Shown here: positions 1 to 7,982 of the stretch, piece after piece
Layout of the letters: the number at the start of each line of letters is the position of its first letter
How positions within the stretch are numbered: position 1 is the first letter of the stretch
Origin: Curtobacterium oceanosedimentum
Lineage (GTDB): Bacteria; Actinomycetota; Actinomycetes; Actinomycetales; Microbacteriaceae
Assembly (NCBI RefSeq): GCF_020297365.1
Contig: NZ_JAIXIG010000009.1
Location: forward strand, 49,728-113,727
Direction of reading: 5' to 3'
Length of the DNA stretch: 64,000 nt
Notes under the pieces: generated by a model
The model's input: only the letters and a program-made list of their open reading frames with translations
Database searches by the model: none
Told to the model about the DNA's origin: nothing
Position numbers and translations under genes: made by a program

Positions 1-118
1 CGACGCGCTTCGGGTCGAGGCGGGTGCCCTGACCGATGTAGGCCCACGCCTTGTCGGCCGGTTCGGTCCTGAACACGTACCCGACTGCTGACGCCGGCAC
101 CCTTGCCTGATCGCTCAT
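1..118 (-). CDS. Hypothetical protein, N-terminal fragment cut by window edge
   Basis: An open frame starts at ATG 118-116 and runs off the left edge after 39 codons. A clear GAGGGAG ribosome site lies at 127-133, 8 bases before the start. The visible N-terminus (MSDQARVPASAVGYVF...) has no signal peptide or motif I recognise. It follows the hypothetical gene at 144-716 by 25 bases on the same strand, so the two are probably co-transcribed. Function unknown. Confidence 0.6.
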   Translation of the reverse strand, partial: MSDQARVPASAVGYVFRTEPADKAWAYIGQGTRLDPKRV

Positions 119-143
119 GGTCACCACTCCCTCGAGGTCATCG

Positions 144-716
144 TCATCGTCCCATGAGCCGACCGAGCCACCCGCGACGTCGCGGTGGTGCGACGCGCGC
201 CTCGGAGTCTCCCGCCGGCACGGGAACGCCGATCGTCATGGTCAGCTCTCGCTCCGCCGGGTCCGGCATCGGCGCCATGGGCCAGTCCGACGGCACGTAG
301 TTGTCGGGCACCACGTACCCGCCGCAGTTGACGACCTCGCCGGCGGCGCTGATCGTGACGCTCTGCACGTGCAACGTCCCGTCGTGGAAGCCGAACGGCC
401 TCCGGCCGTCAGCGACGTACGCGGTCGCCTCCCGGAGGTTCTTCGACCAGGTGAGCCGTCCGACCGTCCCGGCGGGCGAGGCCGCCCACCAGTGGCTTCC
501 ATCCCACCGCACACAGAGCTCGTCGCCCAAGCGCACCCCACGCATGTGCTCGGTCACGCTCGAGCGGTAGAGATTCGACGCCTGCGGCGTCCCGCGGCCG
601 GCATAGACACTCGCCAGGAGCCCCGTCGTCCCGAACCGGCGGTCACCGTTCTTCTGCACCGAACCGGGCTGCGGATGACCGTCCGCGGCAGCGGGCCTGT
701 CCTCTGCGTCGTTCAC
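144..716 (-). CDS. Hypothetical protein, 190 aa
   Basis: I chose the GTG at 716 because GGGGAGGA sits 6 bases upstream. The frame stays open further upstream to 866, but that part is low-complexity and lacks a ribosome site. The protein is soluble-looking, with an acidic N-terminus, a central stretch rich in Trp and Gly (about residues 55-150) and a basic Arg-rich tail (RRRGWLGRLMGR). No catalytic motif is recognisable. It lies in the accessory block beside a decayed integrase, so it may be island cargo. It is upstream of, and probably co-transcribed with, the truncated gene at 1-118. Confidence 0.55.
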   Translation of the reverse strand: MNDAEDRPAAADGHPQPGSVQKNGDRRFGTTGLLASVYAGRGTPQASNLYRSSVTEHMRGVRLGDELCVRWDGSHWWAASPAGTVGRLTWSKNLREATAYVADGRRPFGFHDGTLHVQSVTISAAGEVVNCGGYVVPDNYVPSDWPMAPMPDPAERELTMTIGVPVPAGDSEARVAPPRRRGWLGRLMGR

Positions 717-1137
717 CTGATTCCTCCCCGGCTCCTCATCCCCATCGTGCTGCGTTCTCGCGCCGATGACCAGCGTCCGGGGCTCCCGCTCACTTGTCGA
801 GGAAGTATCAGAGGTATACCCAGGTTCCCCTGTCGCAGCTGCCGCCGACGTCAAGTCGTCGTACACCCTGCGCCGGACTCATCAGACGGCCGCCAATGGG
901 CTGATCGTCGTCCTCTTCACCCGCCGACAAGCTCAGCCCAGTGTCACTTCAAGGAGCCGGATCCAAGCCGACGAGAATCACAGTTATCGCAGCTATCCGG
1001 CGAGGGGTCTACTCGCCTGGTTTCGACTCGATTGGTGCTCCGAAGCCGTCGGATCTGCTCGTGTCCGGGGTGATTCGTAGGCTCGAACCGCCGTAACCGA
1101 ACTGCTGCCACTCCCCGCCCAGGCCCTCCCTGCGCGC
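717..1137. other. Intergenic stretch, no gene seen
   Basis: About 420 bases without a convincing reading frame lie between the divergent hypothetical gene (144-716) and the integrase remnant. A TATACC box on the minus strand (812-817) could be part of a promoter for the 716 gene, but no -35 match is correctly spaced. I see no repeat or RNA gene. Confidence 0.4.
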
Positions 1138-1605
1138 GTGATCACGTACGTCGGGAACGGCCTCGGACTCGCGGATGCGCCTCTCCGTCCTGAGCTGCTC
1201 GAGGGCATCACGGAGAACACGGCGCATGCGAGCGCCGCGGGCACCAGACGGGCCTACGAAGGCGATTGGGCGGCGTTCGAGCGCTGGTGCGACATCCATG
1301 GCCGGCGGGCCCTGCCCGCGCAGCCACAGACCGTCGCGGGCTACATCACCGACCGCGCGGCGCTCGTCGAGCCGGGCACCGGAGACCACGTCTACGCACC
1401 GAGCACGATCTCGAGGTGATTCACCTCGATCAACGTCCGCACGAGCGCGAGAACCTCGCCCCTCCGGGCGCGAACCGTACGGTCAAGGACACCCTCGCCG
1501 GCATCCGCCTCGACAACGCACGGCCAACCAGGCGCATGGCGCCACTGCTGCTGAACGACCTCAAGCGAGTGCTGCGCGGCATCGACCTGCACTCCTACCC
1601 CGCGT
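1138..1605 (+). pseudogene. Tyrosine recombinase (phage-type integrase), frameshifted and 3'-truncated
   Basis: The first frame (1138-1419) encodes an N-terminal SAM-like core-binding domain, with TRRAYEGDWAAFERWCDIHG and then QPQTVAGYITD and STISR, followed by a TGA. The rest of that domain continues in another frame: HERENLAPPGANRTVKDTLAGI, then RRMAPLLLNDLKRVLRGIDLHSYP, ending near 1603. At least one frameshift therefore lies near 1405-1440. The whole catalytic domain (Arg...HxxR...Tyr) is absent. It is a dead integrase, consistent with an old mobile element in the block next to tRNA-Ser. It cannot catalyse recombination as it stands. Confidence 0.75.
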
Positions 1606-1706
1606 GTCGCGCATATTGTTCTGGTCTTCGAGGACTTGGAACGGTCCAAGAAAAAAGACCAGCCCGCTTCCGCTCTTAGCCTCGCCCTGCGCGGCACCCT
1701 GATCGC

Positions 1707-2015
1707 ATGACTTATGTCCCTCCGGAGCCTCCAGAGCTCCGCCGCGAAGTCGGCTCTTCTCTCTCAAATCGATGGCCGCCACCCTGGCAAGATGTCATCG
1801 AGTTGACCGCCCAATGCCTCGCAAACGCCTCAGATGGGGACCCAGCAGGGTGTCCCACTGCCTGGGAACAGTCGTCGTTGGCGCAACGGGAGGCCCTTCG
1901 TCGATTGGTCGTGCAGGTGCTCCAGGCCTACGCCGATGCCGACAGGCTTGCCGCCTCGCGGTATATCAGCGAAGAGGCAAACCACGAAGCGCTACGACAC
2001 CGGGGCCAGCCATAA
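1707..2015 (+). CDS. Hypothetical protein, 102 aa
   Basis: A small soluble protein with a Pro-rich N-terminus (MTYVPPEPPELRREVGS) followed by helical sequence rich in Ala and Arg. It has no signal peptide, membrane segment or known motif. The start has no obvious ribosome site. The stop is 34 bases before the Xre/ParS-like gene at 2050, so the two probably form one unit. It might be the partner of that regulator, but nothing in the sequence identifies it as a toxin. Confidence 0.45.
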   Translation: MTYVPPEPPELRREVGSSLSNRWPPPWQDVIELTAQCLANASDGDPAGCPTAWEQSSLAQREALRRLVVQVLQAYADADRLAASRYISEEANHEALRHRGQP

Positions 2016-2049
2016 CCGATACGCAAGACGAATAAGGACGGTTGACCGT

Positions 2050-2793
2050 ATGACGACACGTCTTCAGATCGCCCGAGCGCGGGCTCGCGTTGCCCTCGCC
2101 GAAAGGATGGGCGAGGAGTTGCCGGACAGCGTTCACAAACTCGCAGCGATGGACTTCGCAGACGCCGAACACACTGCGGCAGCCGGCCGAGGTCGCGAAG
2201 ACCGCCAGCGGCCGTGGCGCGGAGACCTGGCACCCTTGCTGGGTGTTCACGGCGCGGGTCACGACTTCGGGCGCTCACCAGAGTTGGAGCACCCGCGGGA
2301 CGCCCAGGGGCTAGAGCATCGCGAAGAGCAGGCGATCCTCGAGTCCCTTCCTTGGACGCATGAGCAATACGAAGCAGCAAGGACTTCCGTGGCGCGTGGC
2401 GACCTTGACGCGCTCGAACGCAGTGTCAGGCAGAGCGCGCTGAACGCCGCAATCACCTTCGCGGAGGCATCCGACTGGCTGGAGATGGGGACTGCGCGGA
2501 TACTTGCGCGACTCGCGTCAGGGGACTTGTTCGCATTCGTCGCGGACGACGAGTTACTGTTCCCGGCGTGGCAGTTTACGGACGACCCCGACCGCCCGGT
2601 CTTAAATCAGCTGTCGACCTTGATCGAAGCATTTGATGCTGACATGCACCCAGCGTCGATCCTTGGCTTCATGACGACACCGCACTCCTCCACACGAATC
2701 GACGGCATCCGGAGCACCCCTGTCCAATGGCTCGCCGGGGGGCATCCGATTCAGCCCTTGGTTGAGATACTTGGGGCCAGGCGCCTGATGTGA
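2050..2793 (+). CDS. Xre/MbcA/ParS-type antitoxin-like protein
   Basis: The start is ATG 2050, with AAGGA about 12 bases upstream; the frame is open further upstream without support. The N-terminus (1-40) is helical. Residues about 98-247 resemble the C-terminal toxin-binding domain of MbcA/ParS/Xre antitoxins (DUF2384 type): FVADDELLFPAWQF at 163-176, DMHPASILGFMTTP at 198-211 and a final PVQWLAGG motif. Antitoxins of this family usually pair with an adjacent RES-domain toxin. None is visible here, and the following 670 bases look decayed. Residues about 40-70 do not read as a helix-turn-helix in this frame, while a neighbouring frame does, so the gene may carry compensating frameshifts. Confidence 0.55.
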   Translation: MTTRLQIARARARVALAERMGEELPDSVHKLAAMDFADAEHTAAAGRGREDRQRPWRGDLAPLLGVHGAGHDFGRSPELEHPRDAQGLEHREEQAILESLPWTHEQYEAARTSVARGDLDALERSVRQSALNAAITFAEASDWLEMGTARILARLASGDLFAFVADDELLFPAWQFTDDPDRPVLNQLSTLIEAFDADMHPASILGFMTTPHSSTRIDGIRSTPVQWLAGGHPIQPLVEILGARRLM

Positions 2794-3048
2794 CAGCAGT
2801 CGCGTGACCTCGGGACGAATGTCCGCGGTTCGACGGCCATAGGAATTCTTATCACGCTGATCGGGATCACGGTGGTGGTCATGCAGTCAAGCTGTCGCGC
2901 CTACGGTCAAAGCCCACCCGCGCTGATGCGTTGGCGAGTCCCGGCATCGACGCAGCCCGCGCTGAGCTGCAGGAAGCGATCCCTCCTGCGCGAAGCCCGT
3001 TCGGAGGCCTGGCGACAAAGGCGATGCTTCCTTCGAACCGGCCGGTGA

Positions 3049-3345
3049 GGCCTTTCCGCCTGCAGGCTGCTCGCGGCCGCTCTGGACAACCTGCCGATCA
3101 CCGAGGTGTTCACATGGCAGACCCACTCGGTCAACCGCGGAATGGTGTCCGTGCTCGGACGCCGCGGGTACGACCCGATAGCGGACGACATCGAGAGCCA
3201 GGCCCGCACGTCCCCGAAGCGGGGCGACGGCGTCTCCGACACTGCCCGAAAGATGGCGGCATGCTTGGAGAAAAGCCGCATCGGCAGGTGGGTGACCCAC
3301 TCGGCGGCAACCTGGCCGGAAGTGTCGCCCGCAGTTAAGCACACT
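3049..3345 (+). pseudogene. Unidentified protein remnant
   Basis: An in-frame stretch after a TGA at 3046-3048 reads ALDNLPITEVFTWQTHSV, then MVSVLGRRGYDPIADDI, and ends near WVTHSAATWPEVSPAVKH. Third codon positions are mostly G or C, unlike noncoding sequence, but no start codon with a ribosome site precedes it and the end drifts into low-quality sequence. I do not recognise the family. It is probably a fragment of a gene carried by the same mobile element as the integrase remnant. Confidence 0.3.
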
Positions 3346-3374
3346 GACTCCGGCCCCCCGAGTACGACGGAAGT

Positions 3375-3396
3375 CGGCCGCCCCGAAGGACGGCCG
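3375..3396 (-). terminator. Hairpin downstream of the SIR2 gene
   Basis: A 9-base stem with one mismatch and a CGAA loop lies 64 bases past the stop of the SIR2 gene. It could terminate that gene. The T-run is weak, so this is a tentative call. Confidence 0.35.
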
Positions 3397-3459
3397 GCCT
3401 TCGTCATGTCCCGGCGGCTTGTGGCCGCCCGGAGGTCAGCTCAGGTCGACAGAGCACGG

Positions 3460-6400
3460 TCAGTTCAGGACAGTCAAAGCACGCTTAGGTCGACGCTCCT
3501 CCTGAAGACGGGCACGACGGAGATCCGCTTCAAAATTGTTCATTGCTGAATTGCGCTGTCCCACCGAGGAGAAATCATAACGAGCATCAATGACATCCCT
3601 CAAGTACTGGCGAATGGTGCTACGCTGCGCCTCTGAGAGTCTCCCGTCCGTCACGAAGGCATATTCGGCAAAACGCGCAAAAAACGTTGCTGAAAACCAA
3701 CTTCGGACGGCCGCTTCGGAAAAGTCATCCAGCGTATCAACCCAAGAAGTCGAACCGCTCGCGAATAACGTCAAAGTCCGAAGGAGCGCAGCCCATTCCC
3801 CTAGGGAGCCGCCGTCGGCCTCGAACTTCATGAGAAGACGATCCAGAGTTGGTGAACTCAGACAGTAGCTCAAGCCACTGTAGGTGATGTACGACGGTAC
3901 CATGCGGAGTAACGATTGCTTGAAGTTTTCGAACCGCTTTTCGGGGAAACCTGTCTTGTCGAAGATGCGACGTACCGTCTCGTCGAGGTTTGGCAGCGCG
4001 AACAATTCAGCCTGATAAAGATCCATGAACATCACCCACGCCTCGAGGAGCTTGCCGAGATACTGTTGCTTTCGCTCCTGATCCCGAATTTCATCCGAGT
4101 CGCGCAACACTCGTGAGGCTAGGTCCACCACCAGCATAGCGACGCGCGCGGGCGGCAGGTCCTCGATTCGCGCCGTCAGAAACGTAGGGCGATCTGAGTC
4201 GTCGGAACCATCATAGTAGACGGTTCGTTCAGGCGCCCTATCGACCGCGTCGTCCGCAGGCGCCGCCTGCTCGTCGTCAACATCGGGAACGGTCGATTCG
4301 CGAAGCAATGCTTCGGGCGCTACACGCTTTCGTACACTGGACAGGATAGTTCCGGAAGGAGGCTGAATATTGATTCGTCCGAGCTCAGTTTCGACAACAT
4401 CGAGTACGTCCAAGTCATTGCGGGACATCGCCGCATACATGCGAACAATCGACGCTAGTTCCAGTGGCGAAGCGAAAATGAGCTGGCGGAAATCAGGATT
4501 ACTCTTTGCCGCAATTCCGGCCAAGAGCTCGAGGTAGATACCACGTTGGAAACGCACCATGTTGCCAGGGCCGGTCGTGAGCACACGGCGCTGCTTGAGG
4601 TCATCCAAAACAACGTCGACCTCGTAGGACCACCCAAGTTCCTCGAAAAGCTCAGAAATCCATCCCGCCACGTCGGCATACGGGGCCTTATCTTCGCGAG
4701 CTTCAACGAGCTTCCTGGCAATCAATTCGATAACTACCCGCTTGTTCCGTAGACTCATCCTTGGCGCGGACGTCACACGAAGGAAGTCGGCGAATAGCAG
4801 GAGGTTCAGATACTCGTCAAGAACGGCAATCTCCGAATCCTGGTTCTTCAAAGTCTTGCCGCTGTTGAGAAGCTCCATGAGCAGGGTGATTGTAAACGGC
4901 GTCCGGGGCAGGTGCTTATCTCGGATGATGACCATCACCGTGCTGACGAATCGGCTCTCGCGTCCCGGCGCCACACGTCTCGCTATTTCCGCGGCTTGCG
5001 CGTCGCTGAAACGCCCTAGGTAAACAACGTCAACGTCATGTATTCCCTTATCGGCGAGCTCTCGAACCACCTCCACGGTGTCTGATTGCTGCACGCCGAT
5101 TATTTTCATCGTTGCGTCACTCTGGGCAATATCCGAAATAGCGCGGTCAAATCGCGCCGAGGCCTCGTACTTCAGATTATCCACCGCCAGGATAAGGTCA
5201 TCCTGCCCCTCCCCCTTCGAAACACCCCAGTCCGAATAGATTGTCTGCACGGCCTTAGTGACTGGCCTCGGGCCCGCGCCGTAATACTTCGGGAGCAAGA
5301 CGCCGTGAGTACCCGGTCGCTCGCGCACGGCCTGATGCAACACCCAGGCCAGCGCCGTTGTGACACCACTGTTTTCGCCACCCGCTACGACAAGCACCTT
5401 GCTATTCGCCACCAAGGAGACCATATTGATTGGCTCAACTTGACGGGATTCGGCTTCTATGACGCTATTGGTAGCGTACTGGTCATGTGGCTCGGGCAAG
5501 AAGATAGGAGGGATTACGAGGTCTTCAAACTTTTTTTCGTCCAGTACCTCGTTTTCTCGCCACAAGGTTGAATTCTCACGCACCTGCCGAAGCAGGCGCT
5601 CCTCCCCCTTTGCTCGACGATCTACGTGGCCTACTCGAATCACTTCGGGCGCGATGGACCGAAGAAAGCCAGCAAGCTCATCGTACTGTTCGCCATATGA
5701 GACGTCGACAATCGCGTCCAATTCAGAACCGGGCCGAACATCCTCTGCTTTGCACAGCTTGAAGTGGGAGTAGGCCGCTGTCTGGTTGTCATCGGCAAAT
5801 CTACTGACCATCGGCTCGAAGTTCGGGTCGTCTAGACCGCTTCCAAATCCAATGAACAAGAAGTTCCGCATCGAGAACGCCGCGTTCTGGATGGCTTGCG
5901 CCTTCGAGTCGTTGATTATGCGGTGATAGTCAACGTCATTGAAGATGACGCTGTCGGGGTCTCTGTAGATTCCGTGGAGATGGCCTACCGCGTTGGAGTT
6001 GTTCATCGCAATGTCGCGCATTATCGCAGGCTCCTTCCACGTTGCAGAGCTTCGACCCAGTGCCTGCTCGAGGACGTCATCGTAGTTCGTGGTGAAAATC
6101 GGGACACCCAGGTCGGCAATCGCATCTGCGACAGCGTTTTCCTTGGGGTCCAGCGCTCCGATTGTCGTCGCAAGCCACCTGCCATACCGGTCATTTGTGG
6201 CGCGTCTAAGTTCTGAACGGATGTCGGTCGCCAGTGAGAGAAGGTCGTCGACACGAGGGTCATCAAGGAACAGGTCAAGCTTTGCCTGCATCAGCTTGCC
6301 GCGGCGGGCGTCCGACTGAATCACGTGATTGACACCGTGTTCCAGTAGACCGAGCCAGGAGCTCGTTGGCGCGTTGTTCGTGAGGGCGGAGGTGACACCG

Positions 6401-6465
6401 GTTCCGGTGACAACGACTAACTGGCGACGCTTCACTGCGTCCGCGAGCTTCTGCAAGGCGATCAT
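3460..6465 (-). CDS. SIR2 plus STAND-like P-loop protein, putative anti-phage effector (1001 aa)
   Basis: The N-terminal SIR2-like domain spans about 15-275. It shows VVVTGTGVTSA (17-27), TTNYDDVLEQAL (125-136), GHLHG with probable catalytic His164 (161-165) and LFIGFGSGLDDPNF (203-216), the SIR2_2 style seen in NAD-depleting defence proteins. An NTPase-like core follows: AGGENSGVTTAL (361-372) at the Walker A position with Val368 instead of Lys, LILAVDN as Walker B (424-430), TPFTITLLMELL (522-533), and a winged-helix-like region ending VRFQRGIYLELLAGIA (637-652). The C-terminal half (650-1001) is helical with an acidic linker (728-760) and could sense a ligand. The layout recalls SIR2-STAND (Avs5-type) proteins. 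GC is low (29 of 60 bases at 3541-3600), suggesting transfer. It stands alone and only weak GAGG precedes the ATG. Confidence 0.8.
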   Translation of the reverse strand: MIALQKLADAVKRRQLVVVTGTGVTSALTNNAPTSSWLGLLEHGVNHVIQSDARRGKLMQAKLDLFLDDPRVDDLLSLATDIRSELRRATNDRYGRWLATTIGALDPKENAVADAIADLGVPIFTTNYDDVLEQALGRSSATWKEPAIMRDIAMNNSNAVGHLHGIYRDPDSVIFNDVDYHRIINDSKAQAIQNAAFSMRNFLFIGFGSGLDDPNFEPMVSRFADDNQTAAYSHFKLCKAEDVRPGSELDAIVDVSYGEQYDELAGFLRSIAPEVIRVGHVDRRAKGEERLLRQVRENSTLWRENEVLDEKKFEDLVIPPIFLPEPHDQYATNSVIEAESRQVEPINMVSLVANSKVLVVAGGENSGVTTALAWVLHQAVRERPGTHGVLLPKYYGAGPRPVTKAVQTIYSDWGVSKGEGQDDLILAVDNLKYEASARFDRAISDIAQSDATMKIIGVQQSDTVEVVRELADKGIHDVDVVYLGRFSDAQAAEIARRVAPGRESRFVSTVMVIIRDKHLPRTPFTITLLMELLNSGKTLKNQDSEIAVLDEYLNLLLFADFLRVTSAPRMSLRNKRVVIELIARKLVEAREDKAPYADVAGWISELFEELGWSYEVDVVLDDLKQRRVLTTGPGNMVRFQRGIYLELLAGIAAKSNPDFRQLIFASPLELASIVRMYAAMSRNDLDVLDVVETELGRINIQPPSGTILSSVRKRVAPEALLRESTVPDVDDEQAAPADDAVDRAPERTVYYDGSDDSDRPTFLTARIEDLPPARVAMLVVDLASRVLRDSDEIRDQERKQQYLGKLLEAWVMFMDLYQAELFALPNLDETVRRIFDKTGFPEKRFENFKQSLLRMVPSYITYSGLSYCLSSPTLDRLLMKFEADGGSLGEWAALLRTLTLFASGSTSWVDTLDDFSEAAVRSWFSATFFARFAEYAFVTDGRLSEAQRSTIRQYLRDVIDARYDFSSVGQRNSAMNNFEADLRRARLQEERRPKRALTVLN

Positions 6466-6742
6466 GCCTCATGATGGCGCATCACCTGATCGTTCGCTGC
6501 TCATGTGTCGCTCAGCGCGCCGTGCGGCTGGTGGGGGTTCTGTCGCTCAGGGGTATGCCTCAGTGCCACGGGCGCCGACGGCTACGCGCCCGTGGTTCCC
6601 GACTCCTCCGCGAGCCGTCGCCACGCATGCTCCACACACGGAGCTGACTCCTGCGTGAGTTCGGGGAGACCTCGACTGTGCAGCACGAGACATCCTGAGC
6701 GAGATCTGCACCAAAGGCGCACCACGGGCACTCTCAGAAACA
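6466..6742. other. Region upstream of the SIR2 gene, with a perfect hairpin
   Basis: This noncoding stretch lies between the SIR2 start and the tRNA-Ser terminator. It contains a perfect 10-base stem (6566-6575 with 6586-6595) around a 10-base loop, about 100 bases upstream of the SIR2 ATG. The hairpin could attenuate or regulate that gene, or be a leftover terminator. No duplicated tRNA 3' end is visible. Confidence 0.4.
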
Positions 6743-6772
6743 AGAAAACCCCCGCGTAAACGGGGGTTTTCT
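6743..6772 (-). terminator. Rho-independent terminator of tRNA-Ser
   Basis: A perfect 12-base stem (6743-6754 with 6761-6772) with a 6-base loop starts 2 bases after the encoded CCA. It has a G/C core flanked by four A and four T. It terminates the minus-strand tRNA. Confidence 0.85.
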
Positions 6773-6773
6773 G

Positions 6774-6863
6774 TGGCGGTACCGGTGGGATTTGAACCCA
6801 CGGTGGAGTTGCCCCCACACATGTTTTCGAGACATGATCCTTCGGCCGCTCGGACACGGTACC
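6774..6863 (-). tRNA. tRNA-Ser (anticodon CGA)
   Basis: On the minus strand the acceptor stem GGTACCG (6863-6857) pairs with CGGTACC. The anticodon loop CTCGAAA carries CGA, reading UCG. There is a long serine-type variable arm, a canonical GGTTCAAAT T-loop region and an encoded CCA (6776-6774). The 3' end points into the low-GC accessory block, the usual orientation for elements that integrate at tRNA genes. Confidence 0.95.
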
Positions 6864-7006
6864 GGGAAAGATCTTACACGATCCGAGAGGCACGCAACGC
6901 CACCCCTGGTCTGCTCACCCTCCACAAGCGGTCGCCCCCGGCGCTCTCCCCACACCCACAGCCGCCCCTCGCCGCCGCCACGACCGCGCGGCGTACCGTC
7001 CAGGGC

Positions 7007-7972
7007 ATGAGATCACGCACGCTCATCGCCCTCCTCACCTCGGTCGTCGGCAGCCTCGGCGTCGTCGGCGCGGCTGCTGTCGGTGCCCGGGCCGGCGTCC
7101 GCGGCCAGCGCGCCGCCGCCCAACGCGTCGTCGACATGCTCCCCATCCACGCGGACTGGTGGCGCGAACGGCAGCAGCACGAGGGGCAGTTGCTCTACGT
7201 CGCGATCGGCGACTCGGCCGCGCAGGGCGTCGGGGCGACCGCTCCCGGGCGCGGGTACGTCGGTCTGCTCGCCCGCCGCATCCGGCACCGTTCCCGCATG
7301 TCGGTCCGCGTCGTGAACCTGAGCGTCTCGGGATCGACGACGTGGGGCGCCAAGCGCGACCAGCTGCCGAAGCTCCGGCACCACTCTCCTGACATCTGCA
7401 CGGTGTCCATCGGTGCGAACGACATCGCCGACTTCGCCCCGGACAAGTTCGAGCGCAACATCCGCGCGATCTACGGAGCAGTGCCGTCGCACACGATCGT
7501 CGCCGAGCTGCCCTGCATGTTCGTGCCCGACCGTGAGCGCAAGGTGGCGGTCGCCAACGAGATCGTGCACCGCGTGGCCGCCGAGTTCGGGTTGACGGTG
7601 GCGCCGCTGCACACGATCACCAAGCGGGTGGGCCTGCGGCGGACGTTCTTCAACAGCTATGGCGACCTGTTCCACCCGAACGACCGCGGCTACGAGATCT
7701 GGGCGAGCGCGTTCGAGCCGGCGGTCGACGCCCGGGTGGACACGGTCGCGACGATCCGCCAGTACCTGTCGGCGCGCGAGGCCGAGAACCTCGGGCGCGA
7801 GGCCGGTGCGGTCGCCAGCGCACGAGCAGAACAGGACACCGACGGGGCCGAGGCGCTCGACCACCCCTCGGGGCCTGGGCCGGTCGGCCGGCTGCGTCAG
7901 CGCATGACCGGTTCGATCGCGCTGCCCGACGGACCGGACGACCGTGCCGGTGATGTCGGCCGTACGCCCTAG
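7007..7972 (+). CDS. SGNH/GDSL-family hydrolase (321 aa)
   Basis: A predicted esterase or lipase-like serine hydrolase. An N-terminal hydrophobic segment (about 5-30) suggests a membrane anchor or signal. Block I is AIGDSAAQG with nucleophile Ser70. NLSVSGSTT (104-112) gives block II, GAND (136-139) gives block III, and DLFHPND (220-226) supplies the catalytic Asp220 and His223. The start is ATG 7007, which has TACCGT 7 bases upstream and no ribosome site, a leaderless pattern. The last 80 residues are acidic and low-complexity. Its TAG stop overlaps the -10 box of radA. Substrate unknown. Confidence 0.85.
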   Translation: MRSRTLIALLTSVVGSLGVVGAAAVGARAGVRGQRAAAQRVVDMLPIHADWWRERQQHEGQLLYVAIGDSAAQGVGATAPGRGYVGLLARRIRHRSRMSVRVVNLSVSGSTTWGAKRDQLPKLRHHSPDICTVSIGANDIADFAPDKFERNIRAIYGAVPSHTIVAELPCMFVPDRERKVAVANEIVHRVAAEFGLTVAPLHTITKRVGLRRTFFNSYGDLFHPNDRGYEIWASAFEPAVDARVDTVATIRQYLSAREAENLGREAGAVASARAEQDTDGAEALDHPSGPGPVGRLRQRMTGSIALPDGPDDRAGDVGRTP

Positions 7973-7982
7973 CCTCGTCGTC

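Larger units (their letters stand above)
2794..3459. other. Decayed intergenic DNA
   Basis: About 670 bases lie between the ParS-like gene and the convergent SIR2 gene. There is no intact gene with a ribosome site. A coding-like remnant occupies 3049-3345, and a hairpin lies at 3375-3396. The rest (2794-3048) holds short broken frames only. Confidence 0.5.

Noticed and set aside
117..1073. Long open frames on the plus strand opposite the hypothetical gene
   Set aside because: High GC content keeps antisense frames open; composition is Arg/Pro-rich and there is no ribosome site, unlike the minus-strand gene at 144-716.
6774..6863. Duplicated 3' end of tRNA-Ser as the far attachment site of the accessory block
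   Set aside because: I looked for the tRNA 3' sequence in 1-6700 and saw no second copy; the far end may lie beyond position 1 or have decayed.
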